NCBI RefSeq assembly: GCF_016650815.1
Contig: NZ_JAEKEZ010000006.1
Location: forward strand, 193,501 to 257,500
Origin: Pseudomonas sp. TH31
GTDB lineage: Bacteria; Pseudomonadota; Gammaproteobacteria; Pseudomonadales; Pseudomonadaceae
Direction of reading: 5' to 3'
DNA: 64,000 nucleotides
Positions 1 to 9,568 of this stretch are shown in pieces. Under the pieces are notes generated by a model. It saw nothing but the letters and a program-made list of their open reading frames with translations, made no database searches and was not told the origin of the DNA. The position numbers and the translations under genes are program-made. Within the stretch, counting starts at the first letter, position 1. Every line of letters begins with the position of its first letter.

Positions 1-592
1 GGCGCTGTACGATAAAGGGCTGCATGACTTCGCCGACATCGCCAAATTCAAGAAAGAACTCGACGGCAAGATCTACGGCATCGAACCGGGTAACGACGGT
101 AACCGCCTGATCCAGACCATGATCGACAAAAACGCCTTCGGCCTCAAAGACGCGGGCTTCAAAGTCGTCGAGTCCAGCGAAGCGGGGATGCTGTCGCAGG
201 TCGACCGCGCCCAGAAACGCGATACCGCCGTGGTCTTCCTCGGCTGGGCACCGCACCCGATGAACAAGCGTTTCAAGATTCAATACCTGACCGGTGGCGA
301 TGACTTCTTTGGCCCGGACTTCGGTGCGGCCACGGTGGCCACCAACACCCGCAAGGGCTACGTCCAGGAATGCAGCAACGTCGGCACTCTGCTGAAGAAC
401 CTGGAATTTACCGTGGACATGGAAAGTTCGCTGATGGGCAACATCCTGGACGACAAGATGAAGCCTGACGCAGCGGCCAAGGCCTGGCTGAAAAAGAATC
501 CAAAGGTGCTTGATACCTGGCTCGCTGGCGTGACCACCATTGACGGTAAACCAGGCCTGGAGGCCGTGAAAGCCAAGCTCGCACAGCCTTGA
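1..592 (+). CDS. choX: Choline ABC transporter substrate-binding protein ChoX (5' truncated by window edge)
   Basis: Periplasmic receptor that binds choline and delivers it to the ChoWV importer. The reading frame is open from base 2, so only the C-terminal 196 residues are present; the signal peptide and N-terminal lobe lie outside the window. The fragment reads as an OpuAC/ProX-type binding protein, with segments such as GWAPHPMNKRF and GGDDFFGPDFG. The assignment rests on these and on the next two genes, an OpuAB-type permease and an ATPase in the classic choXWV order. It ends 77 bases before choW and was probably co-transcribed with it. Choline-specific naming is inferred from the adjacent bet genes; a general betaine/carnitine receptor is the alternative. 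Confidence 0.92.
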   Translation, partial: ALYDKGLHDFADIAKFKKELDGKIYGIEPGNDGNRLIQTMIDKNAFGLKDAGFKVVESSEAGMLSQVDRAQKRDTAVVFLGWAPHPMNKRFKIQYLTGGDDFFGPDFGAATVATNTRKGYVQECSNVGTLLKNLEFTVDMESSLMGNILDDKMKPDAAAKAWLKKNPKVLDTWLAGVTTIDGKPGLEAVKAKLAQP

Positions 593-669
593 ATTAAGGA
601 GCATCGCTTACGCCGGGCGAGCTAGCTCGCCCGGGCAGTTCATTTCCTTGCATGCGGACGTTCACTACC

Positions 670-1515
670 ATGCTGATTGATCAGAAAATCCCCTTAGGCC
701 AGTACATCGCGAGCTTCGTTGAATGGTTGACGCAACACGGCGCCAGCACATTCGACGCAATCGCCGTGACACTGGAAACGATGATCCACGGCGTGACGTT
801 TGCGCTGACCTGGTTCAACCCGCTGGCATTGATCGGCCTCATCGCGCTACTGGCACACTTCATTCAACGCAAGTGGGGACTGACCGTTTTCGTCATCCTC
901 TCCTTTCTGCTGATCCTCAATCTGGGGTACTGGCAGGAAACCATGGAAACCCTGGCCCAGGTGCTGTTTGCCACCTTCGTCTGCGTGATCATCGGCGTGC
1001 CGTTGGGCATCGTCGCCGCGCACAAACCGATGTTCTACACACTGATGCGTCCGGTGCTCGATCTGATGCAGACCGTGCCGACCTTCGTGTACCTCATTCC
1101 GACCCTGACCCTCTTCGGGCTGGGCGTGGTCCCGGGTCTGATCTCGACGGTGGTGTTCGCGATTGCCGCGCCTATCCGCCTGACCTACCTGGGTATCCGT
1201 GATGTTCCCGCAGAACTGATGGACGCCGGCAAAGCCTTCGGCTGCTCGCGCCGTCAACTGCTCTCCCGTATCGAGCTGCCCCACGCGATGCCAAGCATTG
1301 CGGCCGGTATCACCCAGTGCATCATGCTGTCGTTGTCGATGGTGGTGATCGCGGCACTGGTGGGCGCCGATGGCCTGGGCAAACCCGTGGTCAACGCACT
1401 GAACACCGCCGATATCGCCCTGGGCTTCGAAGCCGGGTTGGCAATCGTACTGCTGGCGATCATGCTCGACCGTATCTGCAAACAACCCGACGCCAAAGTA
1501 GGGGGTGACGCATGA
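670..1515 (+). CDS. choW: Choline ABC transporter permease ChoW
   Basis: Inner-membrane permease of the choline importer, 281 residues from the chosen start. Several hydrophobic helices surround the typical binding-protein-dependent permease region (around residues 85-265), including the conserved EAA-like cytoplasmic loop near DAGKAFGCSRRQLL that contacts the ATPase. An in-frame ATG lies 18 bases upstream at 652, but neither start has a strong ribosome-binding site. I chose 670 because ChoW proteins I know begin MLIDQKIPLGQYI. The stop overlaps the choV start by four bases (ATGA), which indicates translational coupling. Part of choXWV. Confidence 0.92.
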   Translation: MLIDQKIPLGQYIASFVEWLTQHGASTFDAIAVTLETMIHGVTFALTWFNPLALIGLIALLAHFIQRKWGLTVFVILSFLLILNLGYWQETMETLAQVLFATFVCVIIGVPLGIVAAHKPMFYTLMRPVLDLMQTVPTFVYLIPTLTLFGLGVVPGLISTVVFAIAAPIRLTYLGIRDVPAELMDAGKAFGCSRRQLLSRIELPHAMPSIAAGITQCIMLSLSMVVIAALVGADGLGKPVVNALNTADIALGFEAGLAIVLLAIMLDRICKQPDAKVGGDA

Positions 1516-2690
1516 GCATTATTCGCTTCGAAGACGTCGATGTAGTCTTCTCCAAAGACCCGCGCGAGGCGCTCAAGCTCCTCGACCAGGGCATGACCCG
1601 CGACCAGATCCTGAAAAAAACCGGTCAGATCGTCGGCGTTGAAAAAGCCAGCCTCGACATCGAAAAAGGCGAAATCTGCGTGCTGATGGGCCTGTCCGGC
1701 TCCGGCAAATCCAGCCTGCTGCGTTGCATCAACGGTCTCAACACCGTCAGCCGTGGCAAGTTGTTCGTCGAGCACGAAGGCAAGCAGATCGATATCGCTT
1801 CCTGTACCCCGGCAGAACTGAAAATGATGCGCACCAAGCGCATCGCAATGGTGTTCCAGAAGTTCGCCCTGATGCCGTGGCTGACGGTGCGCGAGAACAT
1901 CAGTTTCGGTCTGGAAATGCAGGGTCGCCCTGAGAAAGAACGCCGTAAATTGGTGGACGACAAGCTTGAGCTGGTGGGCCTGGCCCAGTGGCGCAACAAA
2001 AAGCCCGACGAGCTCTCCGGCGGTATGCAGCAACGTGTCGGCCTGGCCCGTGCGCTGGCGATGGATGCGGACATTCTGCTGATGGACGAACCGTTCTCGG
2101 CCCTCGACCCGCTGATCCGACAAGGCCTGCAAGACGAACTGCTGGAACTGCAAAGCAAGCTCAACAAGACCATCGTTTTCGTCAGCCACGACCTTGATGA
2201 AGCGCTGAAACTCGGCAGCCGTATCGCAATCATGAAAGACGGCCGCATCGTGCAGTACAGCGTGCCGGAAGAAATCGTATTGAACCCTGCGGACGATTAC
2301 GTGCGGACCTTCGTGGCCCATACCAACCCGCTGAACGTGCTGTGCGGTCGCAGCCTGATGCGCACGCTGGACAACTGCAAACGCATCAACGGTTCGGTGT
2401 GCCTCGATCCGGGCGGCGATTCGTGGCTCGACCTGGCCGAAGGCAACACCATCAAGGGCGCTCGTCAGAACGGTGCCAGCCTGGACCTGCAGAACTGGGC
2501 GCCGGGGCAAGCGGTTGAAGCCTTGGGTCGTCGGCCAACGCTGGTGGACTCCAACATCGGCATGCGCGATGCGCTGCAGATTCGTTACCAGACCGGCAAC
2601 AAACTGGTGCTGCACGACAACAACAAAGTGGTGGGGATTCTGGGCGACAGCGAGCTGTATCACGCGCTGCTCGGCAAGAACCTGGGTTAA
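1512..2690 (+). CDS. choV: Choline ABC transporter ATP-binding protein ChoV
   Basis: Cytoplasmic ATPase that powers ChoW, 392 residues. Visible motifs are Walker A GLSGSGKS at about residues 60-67, the ABC signature LSGGMQQR, Walker B ILLMDEPFSALD and the switch-histidine region VFVSHDLDEA. After about residue 270 a C-terminal extension contains a CBS-like stretch (VLHDNNKVVGILGDSELYHALLG), as in OpuAA/ProV-type osmolyte transporters, where such domains tune activity to ionic strength. It overlaps choW by four bases and is followed within 15 bases by a strong terminator, so it closes the operon. Confidence 0.94.
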   Translation: MSIIRFEDVDVVFSKDPREALKLLDQGMTRDQILKKTGQIVGVEKASLDIEKGEICVLMGLSGSGKSSLLRCINGLNTVSRGKLFVEHEGKQIDIASCTPAELKMMRTKRIAMVFQKFALMPWLTVRENISFGLEMQGRPEKERRKLVDDKLELVGLAQWRNKKPDELSGGMQQRVGLARALAMDADILLMDEPFSALDPLIRQGLQDELLELQSKLNKTIVFVSHDLDEALKLGSRIAIMKDGRIVQYSVPEEIVLNPADDYVRTFVAHTNPLNVLCGRSLMRTLDNCKRINGSVCLDPGGDSWLDLAEGNTIKGARQNGASLDLQNWAPGQAVEALGRRPTLVDSNIGMRDALQIRYQTGNKLVLHDNNKVVGILGDSELYHALLGKNLG

Positions 2691-2702
2691 GGCAACAGAC
2701 AC

Positions 2703-2737
2703 AAAAACGCCGCGAGAGGATCGCGGCGTTTTTGTTT
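2703..2737 (+). terminator. Rho-independent terminator of choXWV
   Basis: A 12-bp perfect stem (AAAAACGCCGCG pairing with its complement) closes a 7-base loop and runs into a T tract, 12 bases after the choV stop. Confidence 0.9.
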
Positions 2738-2745
2738 GAGGGGCA

Positions 2746-2840
2746 AAGATCAAAAGATCGTCCGAACGCGGCCCGAGCCTTCGGCAGCTCCTACAGAGGA
2801 ATGCGTTCGGCGTAGGAGCTGCCGAAGGCTGCGATCTTTA
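2746..2840. repeat. Inverted palindromic repeat, GTAGGAGCTGCCGAAGGCTGCGATC family
   Basis: Two head-to-head copies of a sequence reading GTAGGAGCTGCCGAAGG followed by CTGCGATCTTT or CTCGGGCCGCGTTCGGACG. The same family recurs at least a dozen times in this window, always between genes. It resembles the short palindromic repeats described for P. fluorescens genomes. Confidence 0.85.
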
Positions 2841-2850
2841 GAAAGGCAAC

Positions 2851-2871
2851 GCGGTGCATCTGCTGCACCGC
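2851..2871 (-). terminator. Possible terminator hairpin after betT
   Basis: GCGGTGCA and TGCACCGC form an 8-bp perfect stem with a 5-base loop, 12 bases beyond the betT stop. Only a weak T-rich tail follows on the minus strand, so termination is uncertain. Confidence 0.35.
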
Positions 2872-2882
2872 GCCCTCAACCT

Positions 2883-4889
2883 TTAGCTATAGACACGGCC
2901 AAGGAGCTGCCGATGGCTTTCAAACTGATCGAGCACGTCACGGGTGATCTGATCCTGAGCGAAACCCATCAAGTCGTAGTCCTGGCTGCCGTTGTGCAGG
3001 TACACCTCGGCGCGGTAGTAACGTGCACGCGGTTCATCGGCGCTTTCAGCCGACACCGTGTCACTCGCTGCGGCCAGGTAACCGTCCAGGCTCACTTCGT
3101 AGACAAAAGGGTTGCCCTCTTCCATCTCGACCCGCAGGCCCATGCAACGCTTGGACTTGCCCAGCAACGTTTGCACGTCCAGGCCCTGAGCGCGCAATTG
3201 CACCGCCGCATCTTCCAGCGCCGGGCTGACTTGCTTGTCCATGAAACGCTGAACGATCGACTGGTTCGGTTGCAGGTCCAGTTGAGTCAAACGCTCGCTG
3301 AAACCACGACGACCGCGCGCAGCCAACTCCGCTTGCTCCTGTTCGATCTGCACGTCCTGGCGCATGGCCTTGTGCAAACCGAACATGAAGAACACCAGCA
3401 CCACCGAGAACGGCAGGCCGGCCAGCACCACCATGGTTTGCATGGCTTCGAAGTTACCGGCGAACAACAGGCCGATGGTTACCAGGGTAATCACCGCCGA
3501 CCAGAAGATCCGCAGCCAGTGCGGCGCATCTTCGTCAACGTTGCCGCCCTTGCAGGAAAGGTTGGCCATCATCACCGCGCCGGAATCCGCCGGGGTCAGG
3601 AACAGCACGAAACCCACAAAAATCGACACTCCGATCACGATTTTCGAAGCCGGGTAGTGCTCAAGCAACTGATAGATCGCCATGGACGGCTGTTCGAGTG
3701 CCGTCTTCCCGAGCTCCGCCGCCCCATGGTTCATCACCAGGTCCAGGGCCGAGTTACCGAAGATCGACAGCCACGCCAGGGTGAAACCCAGCGGGATCAG
3801 CAGCACACCGGCAACCAGTTCACGCACCGTGCGACCGCGGGAAATACGCGCGATAAACATGCCCACGAATGGCGCCCAGGAAATCCACCAGGCCCAGTAG
3901 AACAGGGTCCACAGGCCCATCCAGCGTTCGGTCTTCTCGGCGCTGCCTTCGTACACATAGAGGTCGAAGGTTTTCAGCACGATGCCGTTCAGGTAGTCAC
4001 CGATGTTCTGCACGAAGCCATTGAGCAGGTGCAGGGTCGGGCCGAACAGCAGCACGAAGATCAGCAGACCGCTGAACAGCACAATGTTCAGGTTGGACAG
4101 ACGACGGATGCCGTTTTCCACACCGGACACGGCCGCGATGGTCGCCACGGTGCTCATCACGATGATCACGATCAGCAGGTTGGTGTTGCTGTGTTCCATG
4201 CCGAACAGGTTTTCAAGCCCCGACGACACTTGCAGCGAACCAATCCCCAGGTTCGTCACCAGACCCAGCAGGGTCACGAACATGCCAAAGCCATCCACCG
4301 CATGACCGGCCGCGCCTTTGACCCAACGCTCACCCACCAGCGGATACAGCGCCGAACGCAACGCCAGCGGTTGGTTATGACGGTAGGCAAAGTACGCCAC
4401 GGCCAGACCGACCAATGCGTAGATCGCCCAGCCGTGCAGGCCCCAGTGCAGGAACGTCAGTTGAACCGCCTGACGCGCCGCCATGTTGCTGGCGGCCACG
4501 CCTTCCGGCGGGTTGAAGTAGTGGTCCAGCGGTTCGGACGCACCGAAGTACAGCAGCGAGATGCCGATACCCGACGAGAACAGCATCCCAGCCCAGGCGC
4601 CGTAGCTGAAGTCCGGGGTGTCGTCCTTGCTGCCCAGTTTGAGTTTGCCGTAGGACGAAAACGCCAGGCCGACCACGAACACCAGGTAAGCGGCAATCAC
4701 CACCATGTAGTACCAGCCGAAGCTGCGGGCCAACCAGGCCTGGGCGATACCGAGCAATCTGCCGGCCTCTTGCGGGGCAATGATCAGAATGGCGGTCAAC
4801 AACAGGATCAACGCGGTAGAGGTGTAGAACACCCAACCGTTGACCGTCACCTTCTCGGGTGGGGTCTTTATAAGAGAGGCAGAACTCAT
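2883..4889 (-). CDS. betT: Choline transporter of the BCCT family (BetT)
   Basis: Sodium- or proton-coupled importer of choline, 668 residues in about 12 membrane helices. The BCCT core covers about residues 10-510, with the family region WWISWAPFVGMFIARISRGR, followed by a long charged cytoplasmic C-terminus (about 510-668). Long C-terminal tails in BetT are associated with osmotic regulation. An upstream in-frame start at 4925 adds 12 residues, but GGAG sits about 10 bases before the ATG at 4889, so that start is preferred. The gene is divergent from betI, and a BetI-type operator lies between them, pointing to choline-relieved repression. A low-specificity betaine/carnitine BCCT carrier is less likely in this context. 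Confidence 0.9.
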   Translation of the reverse strand: MSSASLIKTPPEKVTVNGWVFYTSTALILLLTAILIIAPQEAGRLLGIAQAWLARSFGWYYMVVIAAYLVFVVGLAFSSYGKLKLGSKDDTPDFSYGAWAGMLFSSGIGISLLYFGASEPLDHYFNPPEGVAASNMAARQAVQLTFLHWGLHGWAIYALVGLAVAYFAYRHNQPLALRSALYPLVGERWVKGAAGHAVDGFGMFVTLLGLVTNLGIGSLQVSSGLENLFGMEHSNTNLLIVIIVMSTVATIAAVSGVENGIRRLSNLNIVLFSGLLIFVLLFGPTLHLLNGFVQNIGDYLNGIVLKTFDLYVYEGSAEKTERWMGLWTLFYWAWWISWAPFVGMFIARISRGRTVRELVAGVLLIPLGFTLAWLSIFGNSALDLVMNHGAAELGKTALEQPSMAIYQLLEHYPASKIVIGVSIFVGFVLFLTPADSGAVMMANLSCKGGNVDEDAPHWLRIFWSAVITLVTIGLLFAGNFEAMQTMVVLAGLPFSVVLVFFMFGLHKAMRQDVQIEQEQAELAARGRRGFSERLTQLDLQPNQSIVQRFMDKQVSPALEDAAVQLRAQGLDVQTLLGKSKRCMGLRVEMEEGNPFVYEVSLDGYLAAASDTVSAESADEPRARYYRAEVYLHNGSQDYDLMGFAQDQITRDVLDQFESHRQLLGRVYS

Positions 4890-5121
4890 GGCACAGATGC
4901 TCCGGGCAGTGCGGGAGAAGAACACAAGGCAACGCGTTACCCGGCCAATCGGTTGGTTGGCAGCCGACCGGCGGGTGATATAAAGACACCCCGAAAAAGC
5001 CAGAAACCCTGAAAGCGCCGGGGCGTATAGGTTTCGAGCCGTTATTAGATGTCGAACAACGCCGCTCAGAAGTAGGAAAACTCTGTAAGTAGCGACGAAT
5101 TGTCGCAGATCTTATTCTTTG

Positions 5122-5141
5122 TTGATTGAACGTTCAATCAA
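5122..5141. promoter_or_regulatory. BetI-type operator
   Basis: Perfect 20-bp palindrome with half-sites TTGATTGAAC and GTTCAATCAA, in the gap between the divergent betT (start 4889) and betI (start 5212). TetR-family BetI repressors bind palindromes with a TTGA...TCAA form. Position and symmetry support repression of both directions, relieved by choline; no binding data can be seen here. Confidence 0.78.
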
Positions 5142-5211
5142 AACAAAATAGACTGGCCTTCAATCCGATAGACGTTTTTCGTCCGTCGGAAGGCCTAAGG
5201 AGATGTGCAAG

Positions 5212-5805
5212 ATGCCCAAGGTCGGTATGCAACCCATCCGCCGCCAGCAATTGATCGAAGCCACATTGCAGGCTGTCGATCAGGTCGGAATGGGGGACGC
5301 CAGCATTGCGCTGATCGCCCGTTTGGCCGGTGTCTCGAATGGCATCATCAGTCACTATTTTCAGGACAAGAATGGCCTGATTGCCGCCACGATGCGGTAT
5401 CTGATGAACGTCCTCAGCGAGAACGTCACCGCGCGCCGCCAGGCGCTGGCAGATGACAGCCCTCGGGCACATCTGCAGGTGATTATCGAAGGCAACTTCG
5501 ACGCCAGCCAGGTCAATGGCCCGGCAATGAAAACCTGGTTGGCCTTTTGGGCCACCAGCATGCACCAGCCGTCTTTGCACAGGTTGCAGCGGATCAACGA
5601 TCACCGTCTGTACTCCAACCTGTGCTGCCAGTTCCGCCGTGTATTGCCGCTTGATCAAGCGCGCAGTGCCGCCCGTGGCCTGGCAGCCCTCATTGATGGC
5701 TTGTGGTTGCGCGGCGCGCTGTCGGGAGACGCTTTCGACACCGGGCAGGCGCAACAGATCGCTTACGAATACATGGATTTCCAATTGGCCAAGCAGGTGA
5801 GTTAG
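5212..5805 (+). CDS. betI: Choline-responsive TetR-family repressor BetI
   Basis: DNA-binding repressor of the bet genes, 197 residues. The N-terminal TetR helix-turn-helix is at about residues 8-55, with recognition-helix region [16 protein letters not shown]. The rest is the helical ligand domain (TetR_C family of BetI). An ATG at 5203 is in frame, but the ribosome-binding site AAGGAG ends at 5202, directly against it; it is 9 bases from the ATG at 5212, which also gives the familiar [11 protein letters not shown] start. First gene of betIBA, 110 bases before betB. Confidence 0.95.
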   Translation: MPKVGMQPIRRQQLIEATLQAVDQVGMGDASIALIARLAGVSNGIISHYFQDKNGLIAATMRYLMNVLSENVTARRQALADDSPRAHLQVIIEGNFDASQVNGPAMKTWLAFWATSMHQPSLHRLQRINDHRLYSNLCCQFRRVLPLDQARSAARGLAALIDGLWLRGALSGDAFDTGQAQQIAYEYMDFQLAKQVS

Positions 5806-5915
5806 AGCACACATAAACGCTCAACCCCTGAACTGCTGCTGATCGGTGTTGCCACAACCTTATGGCATCACTCCAGTGGTCACCGCCAACCAACTTATGC
5901 ACTTGCGAGGACTAT

Positions 5916-7388
5916 ATGGCCCGTTTCGAACTGCAAAAACTCTACATCGATGGCGGCTACAGTGACGCCAGCAGCGACGCCACTTTCGAAGCCATCAACC
6001 CGGCTAACGGTGAAGTCCTCGCAAAAGTACAGCGTGCGACGAAAGAAGACGTCGAACGCGCCGTGGTCAGCGCTGAAAAGGGCCAGAAAATCTGGGCGGC
6101 CATGACCGCCATGGAGCGTTCGCGCATCCTGCGTCGTGCCGTTGATATCCTGCGCGAGCGCAACGATGAACTGGCTGCCCTGGAAACCCTGGACACCGGC
6201 AAGTCGTTCTCCGAAACCAAGTATGTCGACATCGTCACCGGCGCTGACGTGCTGGAATACTACGCAGGTCTGGTTCCGGCCATCGAAGGCGAGCAGATCC
6301 CGCTGCGCACCACTTCGTTCGTCTACACCCGTCGCGAGCCGCTGGGCGTTGTCGCCGGGATCGGCGCGTGGAACTACCCGATCCAGATCGCCCTGTGGAA
6401 GTCCGCACCCGCCCTGGCGGCCGGTAACGCAATGATCTTCAAGCCAAGCGAAGTCACGTCCCTGACCACCCTGAAACTGGCCGAGATCTACACCGAAGCT
6501 GGCGTTCCGGCTGGCGTGTTCAACGTCCTGACCGGCAGCGGTCGTGAAGTCGGCACCTGGTTGACCGAGCACCCACGCATCGAAAAAATCTCCTTCACCG
6601 GCGGCACCGACACCGGCAAGAAGGTTATGGCCAGCGCTTCCGCCTCGTCGCTCAAAGACGTGACCATGGAACTGGGCGGCAAATCCCCGCTGATCATTTT
6701 CGACGACGCCGACCTCGATCGCGCCGCCGACACCGCAATGATGGCCAACTTCTACAGCTCCGGCCAGGTCTGCACCAACGGCACTCGCGTGTTCGTACCG
6801 ACTCACCTCAAAGCTGCTTTCGAAGCCAAGATTGCCGAGCGCGTCGCGCGCATCCGCATCGGCAACCCGGAAGACGAGAACACCAACTTCGGCCCTCTGG
6901 TCAGCTTTGCCCACATGGAAAGCGTATTGGGCTATATCGCCAAAGGTAAGGAAGAAGGCGCCCGCGTACTGTGCGGCGGCTCCCGCCTGACCGACGGCGA
7001 CTTCGCCAAAGGCGCATTCGTGGCACCCACCGTGTTCACCGACTGCACCGACGAGATGACCATCGTTCGCGAAGAAATCTTCGGTCCGGTCATGGCCATC
7101 CTGACCTACGACACCGAAGAAGAAGTGATCCGTCGTGCCAACGACACCGACTTCGGCCTGGCGGCCGGCATCGTCACCAAAGACCTGAACCGTGCTCACC
7201 GCGTGATTCATCAACTGGAAGCCGGTATCTGCTGGATCAACGCCTGGGGCGAGTCCGACGCCAAGATGCCGGTCGGCGGCTACAAGCAATCGGGTGTTGG
7301 CCGTGAGAACGGCATCAGCTCGCTGAATAACTTCACACGCATCAAATCGGTACAGGTCGAACTGGGCGATTACGCCTCGGTTTTCTAA
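5916..7388 (+). CDS. betB: Betaine aldehyde dehydrogenase BetB
   Basis: Oxidises betaine aldehyde to glycine betaine with NAD(P)+, the second step of choline oxidation, in the cytoplasm. Length is 490 residues, as usual for the Pseudomonas enzyme. Visible are the catalytic glutamate motif MELGGKSP, the catalytic cysteine in [13 protein letters not shown] (about residue 286), and the ALDH motif [10 protein letters not shown]. The open frame extends 18 codons upstream, but GCGAGG stands six bases before the ATG at 5916 and the protein then starts [13 protein letters not shown]. Second gene of betIBA. Expression should follow BetI control. Confidence 0.97.
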   Translation: MARFELQKLYIDGGYSDASSDATFEAINPANGEVLAKVQRATKEDVERAVVSAEKGQKIWAAMTAMERSRILRRAVDILRERNDELAALETLDTGKSFSETKYVDIVTGADVLEYYAGLVPAIEGEQIPLRTTSFVYTRREPLGVVAGIGAWNYPIQIALWKSAPALAAGNAMIFKPSEVTSLTTLKLAEIYTEAGVPAGVFNVLTGSGREVGTWLTEHPRIEKISFTGGTDTGKKVMASASASSLKDVTMELGGKSPLIIFDDADLDRAADTAMMANFYSSGQVCTNGTRVFVPTHLKAAFEAKIAERVARIRIGNPEDENTNFGPLVSFAHMESVLGYIAKGKEEGARVLCGGSRLTDGDFAKGAFVAPTVFTDCTDEMTIVREEIFGPVMAILTYDTEEEVIRRANDTDFGLAAGIVTKDLNRAHRVIHQLEAGICWINAWGESDAKMPVGGYKQSGVGRENGISSLNNFTRIKSVQVELGDYASVF

Positions 7389-7421
7389 GACGCCAAATAT
7401 GCGTCGCCTGTGATGCCGTCA

Positions 7422-7510
7422 TCGCGGGCAAGCCATGCTCCTACAGGTTTTGTGTCGTGCACAAAACCTGCGCCAGACCTCGGTTCTGTAGGAGCAAGGC
7501 TTGCCCGCGA
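7422..7510. repeat. REP doublet between betB and betA
   Basis: Inverted pair of a GTAGGAGCA(A/T)GGCTTGCCCGCGA repeat. The spacer itself contains an 11-bp inverted repeat (CAGGTTTTGTG and its complement, 7445-7471). It lies inside the betIBA transcript, so it may act as an mRNA-stabilising or attenuating structure. Confidence 0.85.
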
Positions 7511-7579
7511 TCGAGTGCGAAGCACTCGCAAGGCCTCAAGGCAATTTCGACCTGCAACCATTCAAAGAGGGTGCATTTA

Positions 7580-9283
7580 ATGTCCCAAGAATACGATTAC
7601 ATCATCATTGGTGCCGGCTCGGCCGGTAACACCCTGGCGACCCGTCTGACTGAAGACGAAGGCGTCACCGTCCTGCTGCTCGAAGCAGGCGGCCCGGATT
7701 ACCGTTTCGACTTCCGCACGCAAATGCCGGCCGCCTTGGCGTTCCCGCTGCAAGGCCGTCGCTACAACTGGGCCTACGAAACCGATCCAGAGCCACACAT
7801 GGAAGGTCGCCGGATGGAATGCGGTCGCGGCAAAGGCCTCGGCGGTTCCTCGCTGATCAACGGCATGTGCTACATCCGCGGCAACGCGATGGATTACGAC
7901 AACTGGTCGAAACTGCCAGGCCTGGAAGACTGGGACTACCTGAACTGCCTGCCCTATTTCAGAAAAGCGGAAACTCGGGACATCGGCCCGAACGACTACC
8001 ACGGCGGCGAAGGTCCGGTCAGCGTGACCACGCCAAAAGCCGGCAACAACCCGCTGTTCCACGCGATGGTTGAAGCAGGCGTGCAAGCCGGTTACCCGCG
8101 TACCGAAGACCTGAACGGCTACCAGCAGGAAGGTTTCGGCCCGATGGACCGTACCGTGACGCCGAACGGCCGTCGCGCCAGCACCGCTCGCGGTTACCTG
8201 GACACTGCCAAGAAGCGTTCGACCCTGACCATCGTCACTCACGCCCTGACCGACAAGATCCTGTTCGACGGCAAGCGTGCGGTCGGCGTGCGTTACCTGA
8301 TCGGCGCCGCTGAAGAGCGCGTTGAAGCCAAGGCCCGCAAAGAAGTGCTGCTGTGCTCCGGCGCCATCGCTTCGCCGCAGATTCTGCAACGCTCCGGCGT
8401 CGGCCCGGCCGAACTGCTGAACAAGCTCGATATCCCGGTGGTCCACGACCTGCCAGGCGTCGGCGAAAACCTGCAGGATCACCTTGAGCTGTACCTGCAA
8501 TACGCTTGCACCCAACCGGTCTCGCTGTACCCGTCGCTGCTCTGGTACAACCAGCCAGCCATCGGTGCCGAGTGGCTGTTCAACGGCACCGGCATCGGCG
8601 CCAGCAACCAGTTCGAAGCCGGCGGTTTCATCCGCACCCGCGAAGAATTCGATTGGCCGAACATCCAGTACCACTTCCTGCCGGTCGCGATTAACTACAA
8701 CGGCAGCAACGGTGTGAAAGAGCACGGTTTCCAGGCGCACATGGGTTCCATGCGTTCGCCGAGTCGTGGCCGCATCCAGGCCAAGTCCAAGGATCCGCGC
8801 GAGTACCCGAGCATCCTGTTCAACTACATGGCCACCGAGCAAGACTGGCAGGAATTTCGCGATGGCATCCGCCTGACCCGCGAAATCATGCAACAGCCTG
8901 CTTTGGACGCCTACCGTGGCCGCGAAATCAGCCCAGGCATCGACGTGCAAACCGATGAGCAACTCGACAAGTTCATCCGTGAACACGCCGAAACCGCGTT
9001 CCACCCGTCCTGCTCCTGCAAAATGGGCACCGACGACATGGCCGTGGTTGACGCTGAAGGTCGCGTGCACGGCATGCAGAGCCTGCGGGTGGTCGATGCT
9101 TCGATCATGCCGATCATCACCACCGGCAACCTGAATGCACCAACGATCATGATCGCCGAGAAAATCGCCGACAAGATCCGTGGTCGTCAACCGTTGCCGC
9201 GTAGCAAGGCTGCTTACTTTGTGGCCGGTGATGCACCGGTGCGTGGCAAGCCGATGCGGGATGTGAGCCCTACTGCTCAGTAA
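7580..9283 (+). CDS. betA: Choline dehydrogenase BetA
   Basis: Membrane-associated FAD enzyme that oxidises choline to betaine aldehyde (and can go on to betaine), passing electrons to the respiratory chain. It is a 567-residue GMC oxidoreductase. The FAD dinucleotide fold is at the N-terminus ([13 protein letters not shown], about residues 8-20), followed by the GMC signature region [20 protein letters not shown]. The C-terminal catalytic region contains HPSCSCKMG and TTGNLNAPT. The frame continues 41 codons upstream, but AGAGGGTG precedes the ATG at 7580 and [13 protein letters not shown] is the normal start. Third gene of betIBA, separated from betB by a REP doublet. Confidence 0.97.
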   Translation: MSQEYDYIIIGAGSAGNTLATRLTEDEGVTVLLLEAGGPDYRFDFRTQMPAALAFPLQGRRYNWAYETDPEPHMEGRRMECGRGKGLGGSSLINGMCYIRGNAMDYDNWSKLPGLEDWDYLNCLPYFRKAETRDIGPNDYHGGEGPVSVTTPKAGNNPLFHAMVEAGVQAGYPRTEDLNGYQQEGFGPMDRTVTPNGRRASTARGYLDTAKKRSTLTIVTHALTDKILFDGKRAVGVRYLIGAAEERVEAKARKEVLLCSGAIASPQILQRSGVGPAELLNKLDIPVVHDLPGVGENLQDHLELYLQYACTQPVSLYPSLLWYNQPAIGAEWLFNGTGIGASNQFEAGGFIRTREEFDWPNIQYHFLPVAINYNGSNGVKEHGFQAHMGSMRSPSRGRIQAKSKDPREYPSILFNYMATEQDWQEFRDGIRLTREIMQQPALDAYRGREISPGIDVQTDEQLDKFIREHAETAFHPSCSCKMGTDDMAVVDAEGRVHGMQSLRVVDASIMPIITTGNLNAPTIMIAEKIADKIRGRQPLPRSKAAYFVAGDAPVRGKPMRDVSPTAQ

Positions 9284-9305
9284 GACCGTTACACCGCGGC
9301 GCAGC

Positions 9306-9400
9306 CTTCGCGAGCAAGCCCGCTCCCATATTGGATCTCCAGTGAACACAGCATTTGTGAACACAGATAATCCAATGTGGGAGCGGGCTTGCTCGCGAAG
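9306..9400. repeat. REPIN (inverted REP pair, GTGGGAGCGGGCTTGCTCGCGAA type)
   Basis: Two inverted copies of the REP sequence flank a short spacer just after betA. The rest of the 9284-9568 gap shows no gene. Confidence 0.88.
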
Positions 9401-9568
9401 GGGCCCGACCAGACAGCACATCTTCTCCTGACCCACCTCGGGTAAACCTTTCCTACACCGTTTCAAGCTTGATCCTACCCCCGCGCAGGCCTAATCTAGC
9501 GCCACGCAAACGTTTCACTCCCCCTCGCAGCACCGATACGCCGCTTCCCCTACCAAGGAGGTTCTCGA

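Noticed and set aside
2736..5012. 758-codon open frame on the plus strand opposite betT
   Set aside because: It is a GC-rich shadow of betT: low complexity, rich in His/Gln/Arg, no recognisable domain, while the minus strand encodes a complete BCCT transporter with a ribosome-binding site.
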